Assembly (NCBI GenBank): GCA_021234155.1
Contig: JAJEKV010000222.1
Location: 314,001 to 378,000, forward strand
From: Isoetes taiwanensis
Lineage: Eukaryota; Streptophyta; Lycopodiopsida; Isoetales; Isoetaceae
Direction of reading: 5' to 3'
DNA length: 64,000 nucleotides
Positions 1 to 11,472 of this stretch are shown here, one piece after another (the first letter of the stretch is position 1; each line of letters starts with the position of its first letter). Both the position numbers and the translations under genes were made by a program. Below the pieces are notes generated by a model that worked only from the letters and a program-made list of their open reading frames with translations, was not told where the DNA came from and made no database searches.

Positions 1-1026
1 CCTTGATATTTAAACCTAACGGGTCTAGCTTATATCAGGTCAGCTGCTAATAAGCGAGGCTGCGACCAGGAATTTTAGGGTAAAGGAATGCCATCCCTTT
101 CCATTTTTGTCTGAGGCGATGTGCTAAATACCTGCATTTCAAAACCACGGAGCTTAGGCCCTTATCTTCTGTTAAAATTGTCTTATTTGCATGAATTTAT
201 TTGTCAGTTGAGGATTTAACAGGAATTCCAGTGATACATATGCTCCCATATTTCTCAATATATAGATGCTACTGTCTGGAAGATTAAAATTTATTATCAT
301 TAAACATGAACAGGGTTTGTAAAGTAGGTTGTAGCTGTAGCTATAGCTAGAGGATTTTATCTCTTGGTTAGAATGATGCTGATTGGAATATTACAAAGTT
401 CTGCTCAGATACAAAATTTGAGGAATGATTTCTTTGGAGCATTGCATTTTCTGTCATAACTCATAAAACCAATATCTTTTCAATCATTCAATCTTTTTAT
501 GGTTATTGAATTGTGCAGGCTCAATGTAAGTCTATTCTCTTTCTTAAATTCTCACCGTTTCTCATTCAATTTTATGATGCTTTGCATGAAATTGTAGACT
601 TTGATTCTGAGGAGAGCCGGACAATATTGCCTTTCAATCGTTATGCGGCAATGCACGAGTCTTTGCACCAGTTCGATGGCATATATGATGAGGCAAGGCA
701 TGGCGTCGGGGTTTTTCTTTTTTAGGTAAGGTTAGGTTAAGCGCTTTCGAGTGGGTTTGATTTTTCGGCAATTAATCTTACGGCTTTTCTTCTGATTCGA
801 AAGGAGCTTCCCACTAAAAGCTTCGGGCCATTTTACTAGAGTTTTTTCAATTGATTCATGAACCTTATCAAAAGTTCTATGTGCTTAAATAATCTCATTT
901 TGTTTTGGCAAAGAAGAAGAAGCCTTTTCTTTGGAGTGTGTGTACCCTTTGCAATGTCGTGAATGTATAATCTCCCTTTCCATTTAAACACTCTTCATTC
1001 TTAAGCTTTCCTCAATCAATTATCTA
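1..1026. other. AT-rich spacer without a clear gene
   Basis: No gene is recognised. An open stretch at 513-725 on the plus strand begins just after a splice-acceptor-like 'gtgcag' and encodes about 50 plausible residues (FYDALHEIVDFDSEES and onward). It stops immediately before a GT and matches no family I know. It could be an isolated exon or chance. Confidence 0.4.
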
Positions 1027-1700
1027 ATGCATAATCTGTTATGTTGCATAGTTTCAATGCATGGATTTTCTATGTTTTGCCACGGATGGATAGGCCATTC
1101 TAACATGTTTGAAGAGCATTCTTGGAAGGGCTTTTTGAAGTCACGAGCGTTGCCTCACGGGTCCAAGTATGGTCTTTCTTACTATATTGCTTGCTTAATA
1201 GTACTATAGAATTTATCACTCTATAACCTTTGTATTTTGAGTAATTGGGGGCATGGAGTAATTGGGTGCGGAGTAATTTCATACTTGAGAGATCATGCTT
1301 GGCCGAGGGGATGTCTGTACTCGTTGCCCAAAAGGCCGAGACACTGTAAGAGAAAGCGAGAAGGCTGGTAAAAATGCCTCCATGGTCTGGATTTCCCAAA
1401 CCACGGTAAACACATGGCACATAATCTGTTATCTTTGCATAGCTTCAAGCGCTTGAATTTTCTATGTTCTTGCACGGATGGATAGGCCATTCCGGTGTGT
1501 TTGAAGAGCATTCTTGGAAAGGGCATTTTTGAAGTCGAGAATGTTGCCTAGGACAGAGATCATGCAATGAGAAAAAAGAAGGCGGTAAAAGAAAAAAGCA
1601 ATTTGGTAAAAATGCCTCCATGGTCTTGAATTTTCCAAACACAGTAAACACATGGCGCATAATCTGTTATCCTGCATATCTCTTTTGATGTCATAGCTTT
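1027..1700. repeat. Degenerate tandem repeat, 2.3 copies
   Basis: A unit beginning 'cataatctgttat' starts near 1029, 1421 and 1656. The first two units share the block around 'cacggatggataggccatt' and 'gaagagcattcttgga', and later 'gtaaaaatgcctccatggt' followed by 'gtaaacacatgg'. Unit lengths differ (about 390 and 235 bp), so the copies have diverged by indels. Open frames here are repeat by-products. Confidence 0.8.
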
Positions 1701-2109
1701 TATCTACTGACATCGATTCAAATGGATTTACCTTGAATATGAATCTCCCATGCTCAAATTGAGCCATTCTGTATTTAACTCAAAATTGTTTATGGACCTG
1801 TTTGGGCATGCTTTTTCAATCCTTCAAAGCTTTGAGAACATGCTGAATGGCTCTATTCCAGAAGAAATGTATTACTGCATAAATATAGCTTCTAAGATGT
1901 GATGCATGCGTATGGAAATTTGTATAGCCTAGGATACTGTACATTTGAGTGAAATGCAATAGGAATATTGATCCAGTGCCTAGCAACCCTTCAAAATCCT
2001 AATTATTATATCAGGTGAAACTTGAGAGGAAAGGAGGCATTAAGGTTAATCGTAAACATACATTGCAATTTCAATCCAGATTGTTCACAAATATCAGTGG
2101 AGCCAAATA

Positions 2110-2830
2110 TGTGCATTTGAAAATCCCAACATTCAAATTTGTGTGCTAATTGTGGTACTTTTCATATTTTAACATATTTCTTAAGTGGTTGATTATAGTT
2201 GTTGATGCCATATCAGAATTAGTTTTGCAAGGCTGCTAGAATTTAGCATCAGATTTTTTTTATCTTAGCATTTACGAAGTATTATACGCAATTGCCCCTC
2301 TAATGGTAAATTTTTAACTCCTAAGTGTAACATATGCATTGCAATATCCACATTTATGCTAGGCACCTATGGTCTGTGTCGGAACTAGAAAAGGCCTTTT
2401 GCCTTTTATCTTAATGTACGAGCGGTCTTTATTTGAAGACCATATGTCATTTGAAAATCCCAGCATTCAAATTTGTGTGCTAATTGTGGTGCTTTAAATA
2501 TTTTCACATATTTCCTTAGTGGTTGATTAGAGTGATTGATTCCATACCAGAAGGCGTTAAGCTTAGTTATGCATGGATGCTAGAATTTAGCATCATATTT
2601 TTCTCACTTAGCATTTGCGAAGTGTTATATGCAGTTGCCCCTTTAATGGTACATTTTTAGCTCCCAAGTGTAACATAGGCACCGTAATTTCCACAATTAT
2701 GCTAGGCACCTATGGTTTGTGTTGGAACGACATTTGATAGATGGGGGCACACGCTAATTATTTTGGCATCAACCTAGATGCACAAGATTACCAATGCTAG
2801 GCACCTATGTTTCGGTTGGAACCACATTAT
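2110..2830. repeat. Tandem duplication, period about 340 bp
   Basis: The segment 2110-2390 recurs at 2450-2730 with about 85 percent visible identity: 'catttgaaaatccca', 'tttgtgtgctaattgtgg', 'ctagaatttagcatca', 'aagtgtaacat', 'atgctaggcacctatg'. A third partial unit lies at 2793-2830. A separate 31 bp string, 'gtacgagcggtctttatttg' and onward, occurs at 2417 and again at 2899, bracketing the second unit. Confidence 0.85.
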
Positions 2831-5541
2831 ATAGATGGAGGCATAAACTAATTATTTTGGCATGATCCTAGGAAAAATAACCCATCAAAAAGGGAACGTA
2901 CGAGCGGTCTTTATTTGAAGACATATGTTTGTTTCTTAGTAGTTTCAACATCATGCCATAGTGTCAAACATCCCTTAGGACATATGCGGACCAGAAGTTA
3001 CTCTATAGTTCCCAAAATGATCCAAGGGCCTAGAAGTTACCCTACTCAAATGCACAAGTTCTCAGAGGCCCAAAAGTTAATCTACTCAAATGCACAAGTT
3101 TCCAGCATTTACAGGTTCCCAAATTATGCCCAGCAACACTGGGCACCGTTACTATATAACATAACATCAACAACTCATCGACATACCCACTTGCAATCTA
3201 TAGATTCCCAAAATGATCCAATTGCCCATAACTTGCAATCTTCAAATTCCCAATGATCCAATGGCCCAGAAATGACTCTACATAAATGCACAAGTTCTCA
3301 ACATTTATAAGTTCCTAAATTATGCCCGACAGCGCCATCTTTGTGGGCATCTTTGTGGTTTAGGATATCACCGGATGCCCCAAGGTTATCCCTTACAGAG
3401 CAGAGCCATCGAGCTTCTCTGGAACAGGGCGAAAAGGAATCCCTGTAGAAGAAAAGAAAGAGGTCATACATGAAAATGAAATGCAGTAGAAAGTAACCTG
3501 CCGTGGGTCTTTGCAAAAAAATGACTTCTTGCCTTATTTTTTGCCTTCGTTGCCTTTTCCTTTTGTTGTTTTTGACCTTCTTTGAAGATTGAGTGCGAGG
3601 GTTAGATGCATGCGCGGTTATGTCACGCCCAACAATCTATATGACAAAATTGCATTTTGTAGCAGACCTTTCTTTGCATTTTGCCTTGATGGCTTAAGCG
3701 GGTTTACGTAGACTATCGATTACTGCGGCAATTAGCAAAAAGCAGGGGAATCAATCCACTTGTCGCATGAGATCCTTCTGCGGATGAAGAGGTAGTTTGA
3801 ATTGAATTGGAACATCGGATGGACAAGTGGTCTTTGAGCTTTGCATATATTTTGTCATGACCATATTGTAAGCTAAAGCTGTCTCTTATGAACATGATTC
3901 TTTGTTTTGTATGCATCCGGATTATGGGGATATTTGGGAGGGGGGCTGCGAGGTATAAGCTGCATCAATTTTAACATCTGTGTTACCAACTACGCTAGAG
4001 GACATTCTTGCATTAGGACTTTATGCTTTTCTTGAAGGGTAAGTAATGTTTCTCCATGAATTGTATGCTTATGCGGAAAAGCAATTATCATGGTTAATAC
4101 TACATGTGATGCATGCTCGCTATGGAATAGCACAAAAGATTATCTTAGAAGAGTTGGGAATACATTGCAATCTCGTTGTATTTCATTGATTATTATTCCA
4201 ACTGTCTTTTGCATTGATAGTCTACATTGGGTCTTTGATTGTGGTCTCACGAGGACTACGAGCATGTGACCAAATTATTGCATCTTTAGAAAATCGGAAG
4301 GATAGTAGTCCTATCTCAATTAGATTGACAAGTAGTTTTCAAGTTGTGGAAAGGGACGAGGAACTCAGATTTTATTTGGTTTAAATTGGGCAGACTCCCA
4401 AAGGTTGTGATCGACAATAAAATGGACCAAAAGGTTGTTTTTCTATCTTTGTGAAGTGGTTCATGCTTGGACAACAATGCATCCCAGTTTTTTGTTGTAC
4501 ACGATGATGCGACTTGACTCCCTCTTCCTCCCTTCCTCCCAAGGTCTTCGAAAACACTTGACATCTTGAGAGACATTGAAAAGCAAAAGCCTAAAGTGAT
4601 TTGAACCAGTTGAAAATTGGTTCTTCACAATCTGTAAGATGGGTAACATTGCTTCAACTATGAGACACTTCCTAAAACCTTATCTCTAAGCACATTCTTT
4701 TTCATAATCATTGAGAATCATTTCTAACAATCATTCCTACATGGACATAATTTGGAACACTTCAAATGAGGCAAGTCCGGATACATTCATGGTTGTAAAC
4801 AAATAAGTACACTTGGGAGTTTAACTATCAGCAATGTCATGCCCTACATCTTTTTTTACTGTCAGCATAATCATAGCTTAAACACACTATCCATTCGAGG
4901 TGTCTATGTATGTTCCAAAAGTTCATGACTATGTGCCACATTAGCTCCCTCTGCTCTTCATATTACGAGCAGTAGTCTGTGAGGTTGGTTTGTGGTCTCC
5001 ATGGAAGAAAAAAGCATTTGAAATAGGCTGGCGGGAACAAGCGGACACTTGAAACCCCGACCATGGCCATACATCATGTGTAGTTCTGAGATACACATGG
5101 TCCGGATATAGAAACGGATCCGGATACAAAGAACTGGCGCACATGAAAGCATCGGTTTTAAGTGCATGCGGGGCCATTGTCAGCTCCTTTCTGGCGGCAA
5201 AGAGAATTTGGAAAGAATAAGCGAAGATAAAGTTTCACTTTCCATTGTGCCTTTTGAACCTAGTAGTAGTAGCGCCATATTTCAAGTGTAGTTTTGCTAA
5301 CGTGCTACTAGGACTTTTGCCGCGACATTAATAACATCACTATGAGGGCTCTCGCTATACCATCATGCCTTGTGTATAACGCTATGGTCTTTAGAGCACC
5401 AGACACTGCATCTGTTGTGCCATTTTTAATGTCTTCATCCTATTATGAATGCTTAGAAATTTTAATGTCCACTAACACTCAAGGGCATGAACCTCAATAG
5501 AAAGCAAGATCATCCAAATAGTCAAGGGCATGAACCTCAAT
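2831..5541. other. Spacer, no supported gene
   Basis: AT-rich sequence. Around 3000-3260 there are loose repeats of 'cccaaaatgatcca' (3012, 3207, 3248). All open frames are short and lack domain signatures. Confidence 0.5.
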
Positions 5542-5640
5542 AGATAAGATAAGATAAGATAAGTTTTTTATCGTCCACGAGAACCCTATCGAGAAGGGGC
5601 CATATAGACGTAAACAATGGAATAAAGCAAGGGCATAGAC
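5542..5640 (-). repeat. Retroposon 3' end with (TTATC)n tail
   Basis: Read on the minus strand, the sequence is '...gttctcgtggacgataaaaaa' followed by four or more copies of TTATC. The terminal motif GGACGATAAAA matches the 3' ends of the other retroposons in this window. The 5' limit is not clear. Confidence 0.6.
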
Positions 5641-6639
5641 AATAAAGAAAAAAATTATAGAAATACATTGCGATTCTTTTAGTGTAGAAGTCTCTCTAGG
5701 GCAAAGTGGATACGTGAAAGGTTAAGGTTTAGCATCTTTTTTAGGAAATTATTCTTAAAAAATAGGCCAATATCAATACTGAAGTCATGAAACCTTTAGA
5801 CTCCCCAAGGGCTATATCATGTTCTATGAGTTGGAATTGCATAGAACCAAGACCTAGTGTTCTAATATTGATTTGTTGCCAAAGAATTTATGCTGCAATG
5901 TTGGAATATTTTAATGGTTGGGGCATTGATTTCAAAGAAATCCATTTAAAAAGGTGACTTTTTATTTATTTATCTAAACATGTATAAAGATTATAGACTC
6001 TCTCGTAGCATCTGCACAATAAGGATGTGATTTATAGAGACATGAAACCATCTATATTTTGGTCAAAACTGCACATCAGAGTTTTATTATTGAGCTTGTT
6101 GATTTTAAGGTATCTAGAGCATAGTTTTACACGAGTTTTAATATTGAAATGTTGGGAGAACCTCTCACTATTCAAATAAAGTTATAATACTGAGATGAGA
6201 TGCACAATGATATAACTTAACCAAAAAAGATAGATAGATAGATAGATAGATAGTATTTTAGATAGAGCAAGTAGAACATCATTGAGAAGAGCCAAATCAC
6301 GAGGCCCACGAAAAAGTGCTTTGTCAATTAGAAAGCAATGCTAGAAAAATTAGTCGGTGATCCTAGAGATCTAGAGATCTTGGATTGGATCTTGACAATG
6401 AGGAAAATCAATCCTAATCAAAACATGTCAAGATTTAAGTTGATTGAATAAAAGGCACATTTTTCCTATATATGCTTTCAAATAATAAGCATTATAGTGT
6501 AGATTTACCTAAGAGGTTGATTACAATCATGCATGGAATTTCTCTATATCTGAACAGTTTTCATGTGGATTAAGCATGTGAGTATCAACCAAAGTTGTCG
6601 ATTCCTTGCAAAAACTGTACTATCTAATGCCTTAATTCG
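5641..6639. other. Spacer with a GATA microsatellite
   Basis: No gene is seen. A short (GATA)n run lies near 6227-6253. Confidence 0.5.
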
Positions 6640-7445
6640 AGTTGTCACTCTCGGGTCACGGAGGGCAACCCTCCGTGCGTAGCACCTTGTCTAGTTCTTA
6701 TTCCGCTGGCGCTGCTGGCGCCTGCTGGCTGGCCTTTGGCGCTGGCTGAATAAATGCGGGTGCAGTGAAGGGGTGGCGCCTGGGAGGTGCAGTGATGGGT
6801 GGCGCCTGGGAGGGAGCGCTTCAGCCTAGTGAGGATGCACCTCCTCGGCGACTTCCACGGCGTTCTCTGAGCAGCCCGCCTTCCACTGGCGCTGGGTGAT
6901 TGGCGGTCCGGGCCTATTGGATCGCGCTTTGTTTTCAACTTCAGCGGTGCCCTCGGGGGCACCCCGCCTTTTGCGAGTAGCTGCTCGTGGGTTTAGGGAC
7001 TTGACACATTCCCGGTGGCAGCTCTTATGGTCTAGTGGTTTGATCGAGCTGCTTCAGTGGGTCAGCACCAGGATCTTTGCACCAGCATCTATTTGCTCTG
7101 GTTTTAGCGAGAAGATGGAGATTTAGCGGCGTCGCGTAAGCTTCGCGCAGATCCTCGGCACGGTTGTGAAGAGGTTACGGTTTGGGCGTTTGGTGAAGTT
7201 TCGTTTGTTGGAGGTATGCTTGTTGCTTCTTGCAATAGCATGGATTTTTGGATATGTAGTCATCCTGGCAACAGTTTTTTTCCCATGTGGTTTTTAATCT
7301 GGGCCATGGTGATTATACTTTATTTTATTTGTAAGGGCTTCGGTCCATGCTCTGGTTAGGGACTTCGGTCCCGTCTTGTACTTGTGGTCCCATAACCCGA
7401 TTGGGTTCCGCGGACGTTAAAAATTTCTTCCTTCCTTCCTTCCTT
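6640..7445 (+). repeat. GC-rich retroposon with (TTCC)n tail
   Basis: A GC-rich block stands out from AT-rich flanks. It ends with '...gggttccgcggacgttaaaa' and then a (TTCC)n run at about 7427-7445. The same 3' end, including 'cataacccgattgggttcc', occurs in reverse orientation at 40.3 kb, so both are copies of one family. A perfect pol III A-box-like string (TGGTCTAGTGG) lies at 7028-7038, but I see no matching B box. Frames such as 6645-6962 are probably not real genes. The 5' limit is estimated from composition. Confidence 0.65.
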
Positions 7446-10400
7446 AACTCTTATCATATAACCAATTTTCATGTCCCTTTTCCTGGCCTTTAACATCTTC
7501 GGGCAAAATGGGACACAGAGTAAGTATTGGGGACAACCGTTGCTTATGCTTAAAAAATATCCGCCCCTCACCGAGAAGGACCAAAATTTCTAGAAGGCTA
7601 AAAATGCTAAATGTAAGATGCCGAATATACGGTGACCAAATTCGTCTGAAAGAAAGAAACTCAGGAGAAATAAGGACGAAATAAGTGCAAATGTAGGATT
7701 GATATATTAATGTAGGATTGATATATTATTACACACTCAGAATAATGGTTGTACTAATTTTAGTTACAGCATCTTCATTAGCACCTAGTTCGGAAAGAAG
7801 CTCTTCATTAGCCAAACCTGCCATTATTCCCTTATAATGATAGGAAATTACCCTTCTGCAGCATAATTTGGCATCATAGTCAATTGATTAGATTCATCAG
7901 CCATTCATCCTGAGCAATATAGTTTTAGCATCAAAACCATGAACAAAAGTGAGTAAACTTGTCTTTGCTATGTATCATAGAATAGCTTGACCTGGAAAAT
8001 ATTCCAAAGAGAGATCTTTTTGAATTCCCTTTCCATATCAATGTCTCTCTTTTGCTGCAAAAGAGAACCATGTACACAGCTGCAGTTGAATGGCTTTCAA
8101 CTGCATTTGGTTAATTTCCAACAGAACAATGACGATCATAATAAATGTGCTTAGGCCTTAAGCAACAGACACCTAGCAAATTATTTTCAAAGGCAATCCA
8201 CATCTGGGGTATATTTTGCGGATAAGTGCTTCAAAGGAATCAAGGCTGAAATAAAAAAACAATTGGCACCGTGATATACGGTTCCACGGATCAAGTATGA
8301 TCAAGCATGAAAGTAAGAAAACATGGCAAACAAAACCATGGTGCCAAGCATGGACTCTATAAGAAGGCAAGCGTCTCTCGGGCCGATTAAGCCCAGCCAT
8401 GTGGGTTTGGGTGGGAATCTTTTAAGGCCGTAGGTTCAATTTTTCTCTGTGCAAGCATGCATTATGGTCGTGACTAGTTACGCAATACCTTCTTTGGAGA
8501 CCCTTGCATTGTTCTAAGCAATTAAAAGTGGCAAGAATCAGTTGTAGTGCACCCAAATCACCCCAATTTGCATTCCCAAACCTATTCCATACTTGCTCAA
8601 GAGATGAGATGGATATCTCGCATGTTTCGAATCAAACATTGTCCATCCAAAGTATATATGTTAAATGTGAAATACAAAGGTAGCCGATGATCTATACTAC
8701 ACATCCTCACCAAGCCAACAAGGAAAAAACAAAGCAAATAGTAACCATACCGATGAGCATACCTTCCCATAACCAAAGCATCACCATACTTTGATGCATC
8801 TGCAACCTTCGAGCGTCTCCCTGCAATATTAATGAATCCCATGAAGTCCTTGAGAGAAAAATGTCAAAGAATAAAATAATTTTTTAAGTACAGAGCAAAA
8901 AAACAGATCGGCAAGTAAAATATTTTCTTAGATATGGTGCAAACAAAGTGTTTGGCACATCCCTCTCAAGGCATTAATGAGGTGTCCTATGCTAAAAAAC
9001 GTCAACCGCGGTGCCGGTTTGCTTGCACGATGAAAATCAATCTTGCATATGGAGTCAATCCATATAGTACACAAACAAACCATCTTTGCTCAAAACCGAA
9101 ATAAACCACCAAATAATAAAGTTCCAGTAAATCCTCGCTTTGCTCATTGTCACGAGCCTTGATGAGAAAAGGCTCAAATTCACAACTACCCGGAAAATAT
9201 GCGGATCGCGTTGCAAAAACAACGACCCAATAACATTGTATGAAGCCTTCCCTCTGCATCCATAACCGCTTTTTGCACAAAACCTAGAAGCCCGAGTTCA
9301 AGTCGTAAATATTTGAATTATATTTGACCCAAATCTAACCCAAAACTCTCCGAGACAAAGATTATATGATCGAGGCGTCTTTGTTGTCACTCCCATAGTT
9401 GAAGAAAGAGCAAATCCGACCAAAAATCAAAGCGCCGACGGACATGTCCAATGATGGGCTCCATAGCCGCCGTCCTCGCTTTTACGCCTTCATGTTGAAA
9501 GAGAAAGGAAAGAGTTTAAATTTGGCCTCAATTGAATTGAAGCCATGATTCAAGTCCGGCACAGGATTAATAAATACGGCACTTACGCTTATATATCTGG
9601 CCAGAGCTGCCAGTCGATCTAGCTGGCTTTGGATAGATCCATTTGATCCAGCCAGAGACTCTGCTTTCTAAGAAGCAAAATCTACTAAAGAAAATTCAAG
9701 TGCTATTCAAGCTAATGAACAGAAAGATTTAAGATTACAGCATCTTACCTTAGCGCCCTTAAGAATTTGGATTCGTATGTCGAGGCCAAGCACAGAGAAG
9801 AATTAGCTTCTGGTTGTTGGCTCTACTGTGGCAATCAACTAGGCCCCTATTTTAGAGCCTGCGAATCATGCCCATGGGTCTTACAAACCATAGCAGACAA
9901 AGAAAGCTTGCCCATGGGCCTTACGTCAAGGAAGTCTGATGCTGGAGCAGATGTCCACGCAGATACATCAAGGAGCAGATGTCCACGCTCTTGATGGCGA
10001 AAAGGAACCTAAGTCTCCAAGTTTCAAACCTGCAGAGAGTCGGTAAGGGTCGGAAATGCAAGAATCGGACCAACATTCGAGCGACATCCATCAATGCTGC
10101 AGCCTCGAGCAAGGAGCGAGCACCGGTTTCCCGGTTTCCACAGTTCCTCTCCAGCAACAGGGGCAACCGAGCATTTACAGCCTATGATGGATTTTTAGCA
10201 GTCATTGGCATATTCTGGGTATATATTGGCATATACCTAGCATATGCCACAAACCCACCTCAACAAGGGCTTGCCCCCTTGGGGGCAACCCAAAAACATA
10301 CAAAAATCTAAAAGTAACCCCCTGTTATTATGCTAGATATTCTAGCGAAACCACAAGACTAGTAATAATTTGTATTGTTATTTGGATGTTGTTGTTAGTT

Positions 10401-10820
10401 GTTGATGACCATTAGATAGGGGAATATTTCGAAAAAAGTGCTGAGTGTTGAGATCTCTGCTGTCTGTGACGTTGGCTCAAACTAAAATTATTGACCTACA
10501 CAAGACGCCCAGAAATTTAGCTGCTATAATAAACCACTAGTAAACCACTATAGATGTGGTTTTCTATGTTAAAAAATTCATTCTTCATAACCACATAATA
10601 TAGTGGTTTTCATAACTAGTACATGGTTATCCATGTTGGTTTTTTGTTATAGCGTCATTTATGAAAATCGATATTAGTTTAATACATGGTTTCTAGCATC
10701 AATAGTGGTAATTCATGTTGGTTTTCAAATGTAGGATGGTTTATCAAATCAATAGTGCATTGAGCATGGTTTTCCACACCACTTACCATGCCATAATACC
10801 ACTCTAACAAACCTTACAAG
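7446..10820. other. Spacer, no supported gene
   Basis: Mostly AT-rich, with a less AT-rich patch at 9.8-10.3 kb that encodes only an unrecognised 110-residue frame. At 10.52-10.80 kb variants of 'tggttttc' and 'ccactat' recur many times, indicating a decayed short repeat. Confidence 0.45.
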
Positions 10821-10850
10821 AATAGAATAGAATATGATTTTATCGTCCAA
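10821..10850 (-). repeat. Retroposon 3' end with (TATTC)n tail
   Basis: On the minus strand: 'ttggacgataaaatcatatt' followed by short TATTC repeats. It is the same terminal motif as at 5.5 kb and 52.5 kb. The body is not recognisable. Confidence 0.5.
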
Positions 10851-11472
10851 TTAGTTTAGCCACATGTTTTTTAATGAAATTAACCCCCAAACATCCCTTA
10901 GTTTTGTAGAATGGTTTTCTAGTCATAACCATGAAAAGAACCATGCAGTATCTTAATTTTGGGTGCCTTGTGCTCCACATGCACTCAATTATTTGAGTCA
11001 ACACATAAAAGACATGCAACCCGTTTATAATACAACCCCTTCTTACTGTAGGGATAGTACAACATAGAAACGAGGTTGAAAAAGAAAAACTCATACGGGA
11101 CAGAAATAAGTTCACCTATAAAGACCGATGTTAGAATAATATATGAAGCATGAAAATTTCTCTTCCATTTAAATTATGTGTTATATTATTCTGTTGTTGC
11201 CCCTTTGCTTTACCAATACAAGAATTTGTCGCGGCGGCAGTCGCGCAAGTTTGTTCTTTTTAGTGGGTGCTTATATGTGTAAGAGATTTAAGACGATTTT
11301 GCACTAGCCATTTGATTTTGTGAAATTGACGATGAGGTAGGAGAATGCGTAGCTCTTTTGTCCAAGAAAAACTTAAATTAGTAAAGGGCATTTTCCAGCA
11401 TATCAATGTTTTATGCTCATGAACAAAGACTACAAATGCAACTTGTTGATAAGGGGCATTCTGTTTTGTTTA

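Noticed and set aside
6645-6962. 105-codon Arg/Pro/Ala-rich minus-strand frame
   Set aside because: It arises from the GC-rich retroposon and shows no protein pattern.
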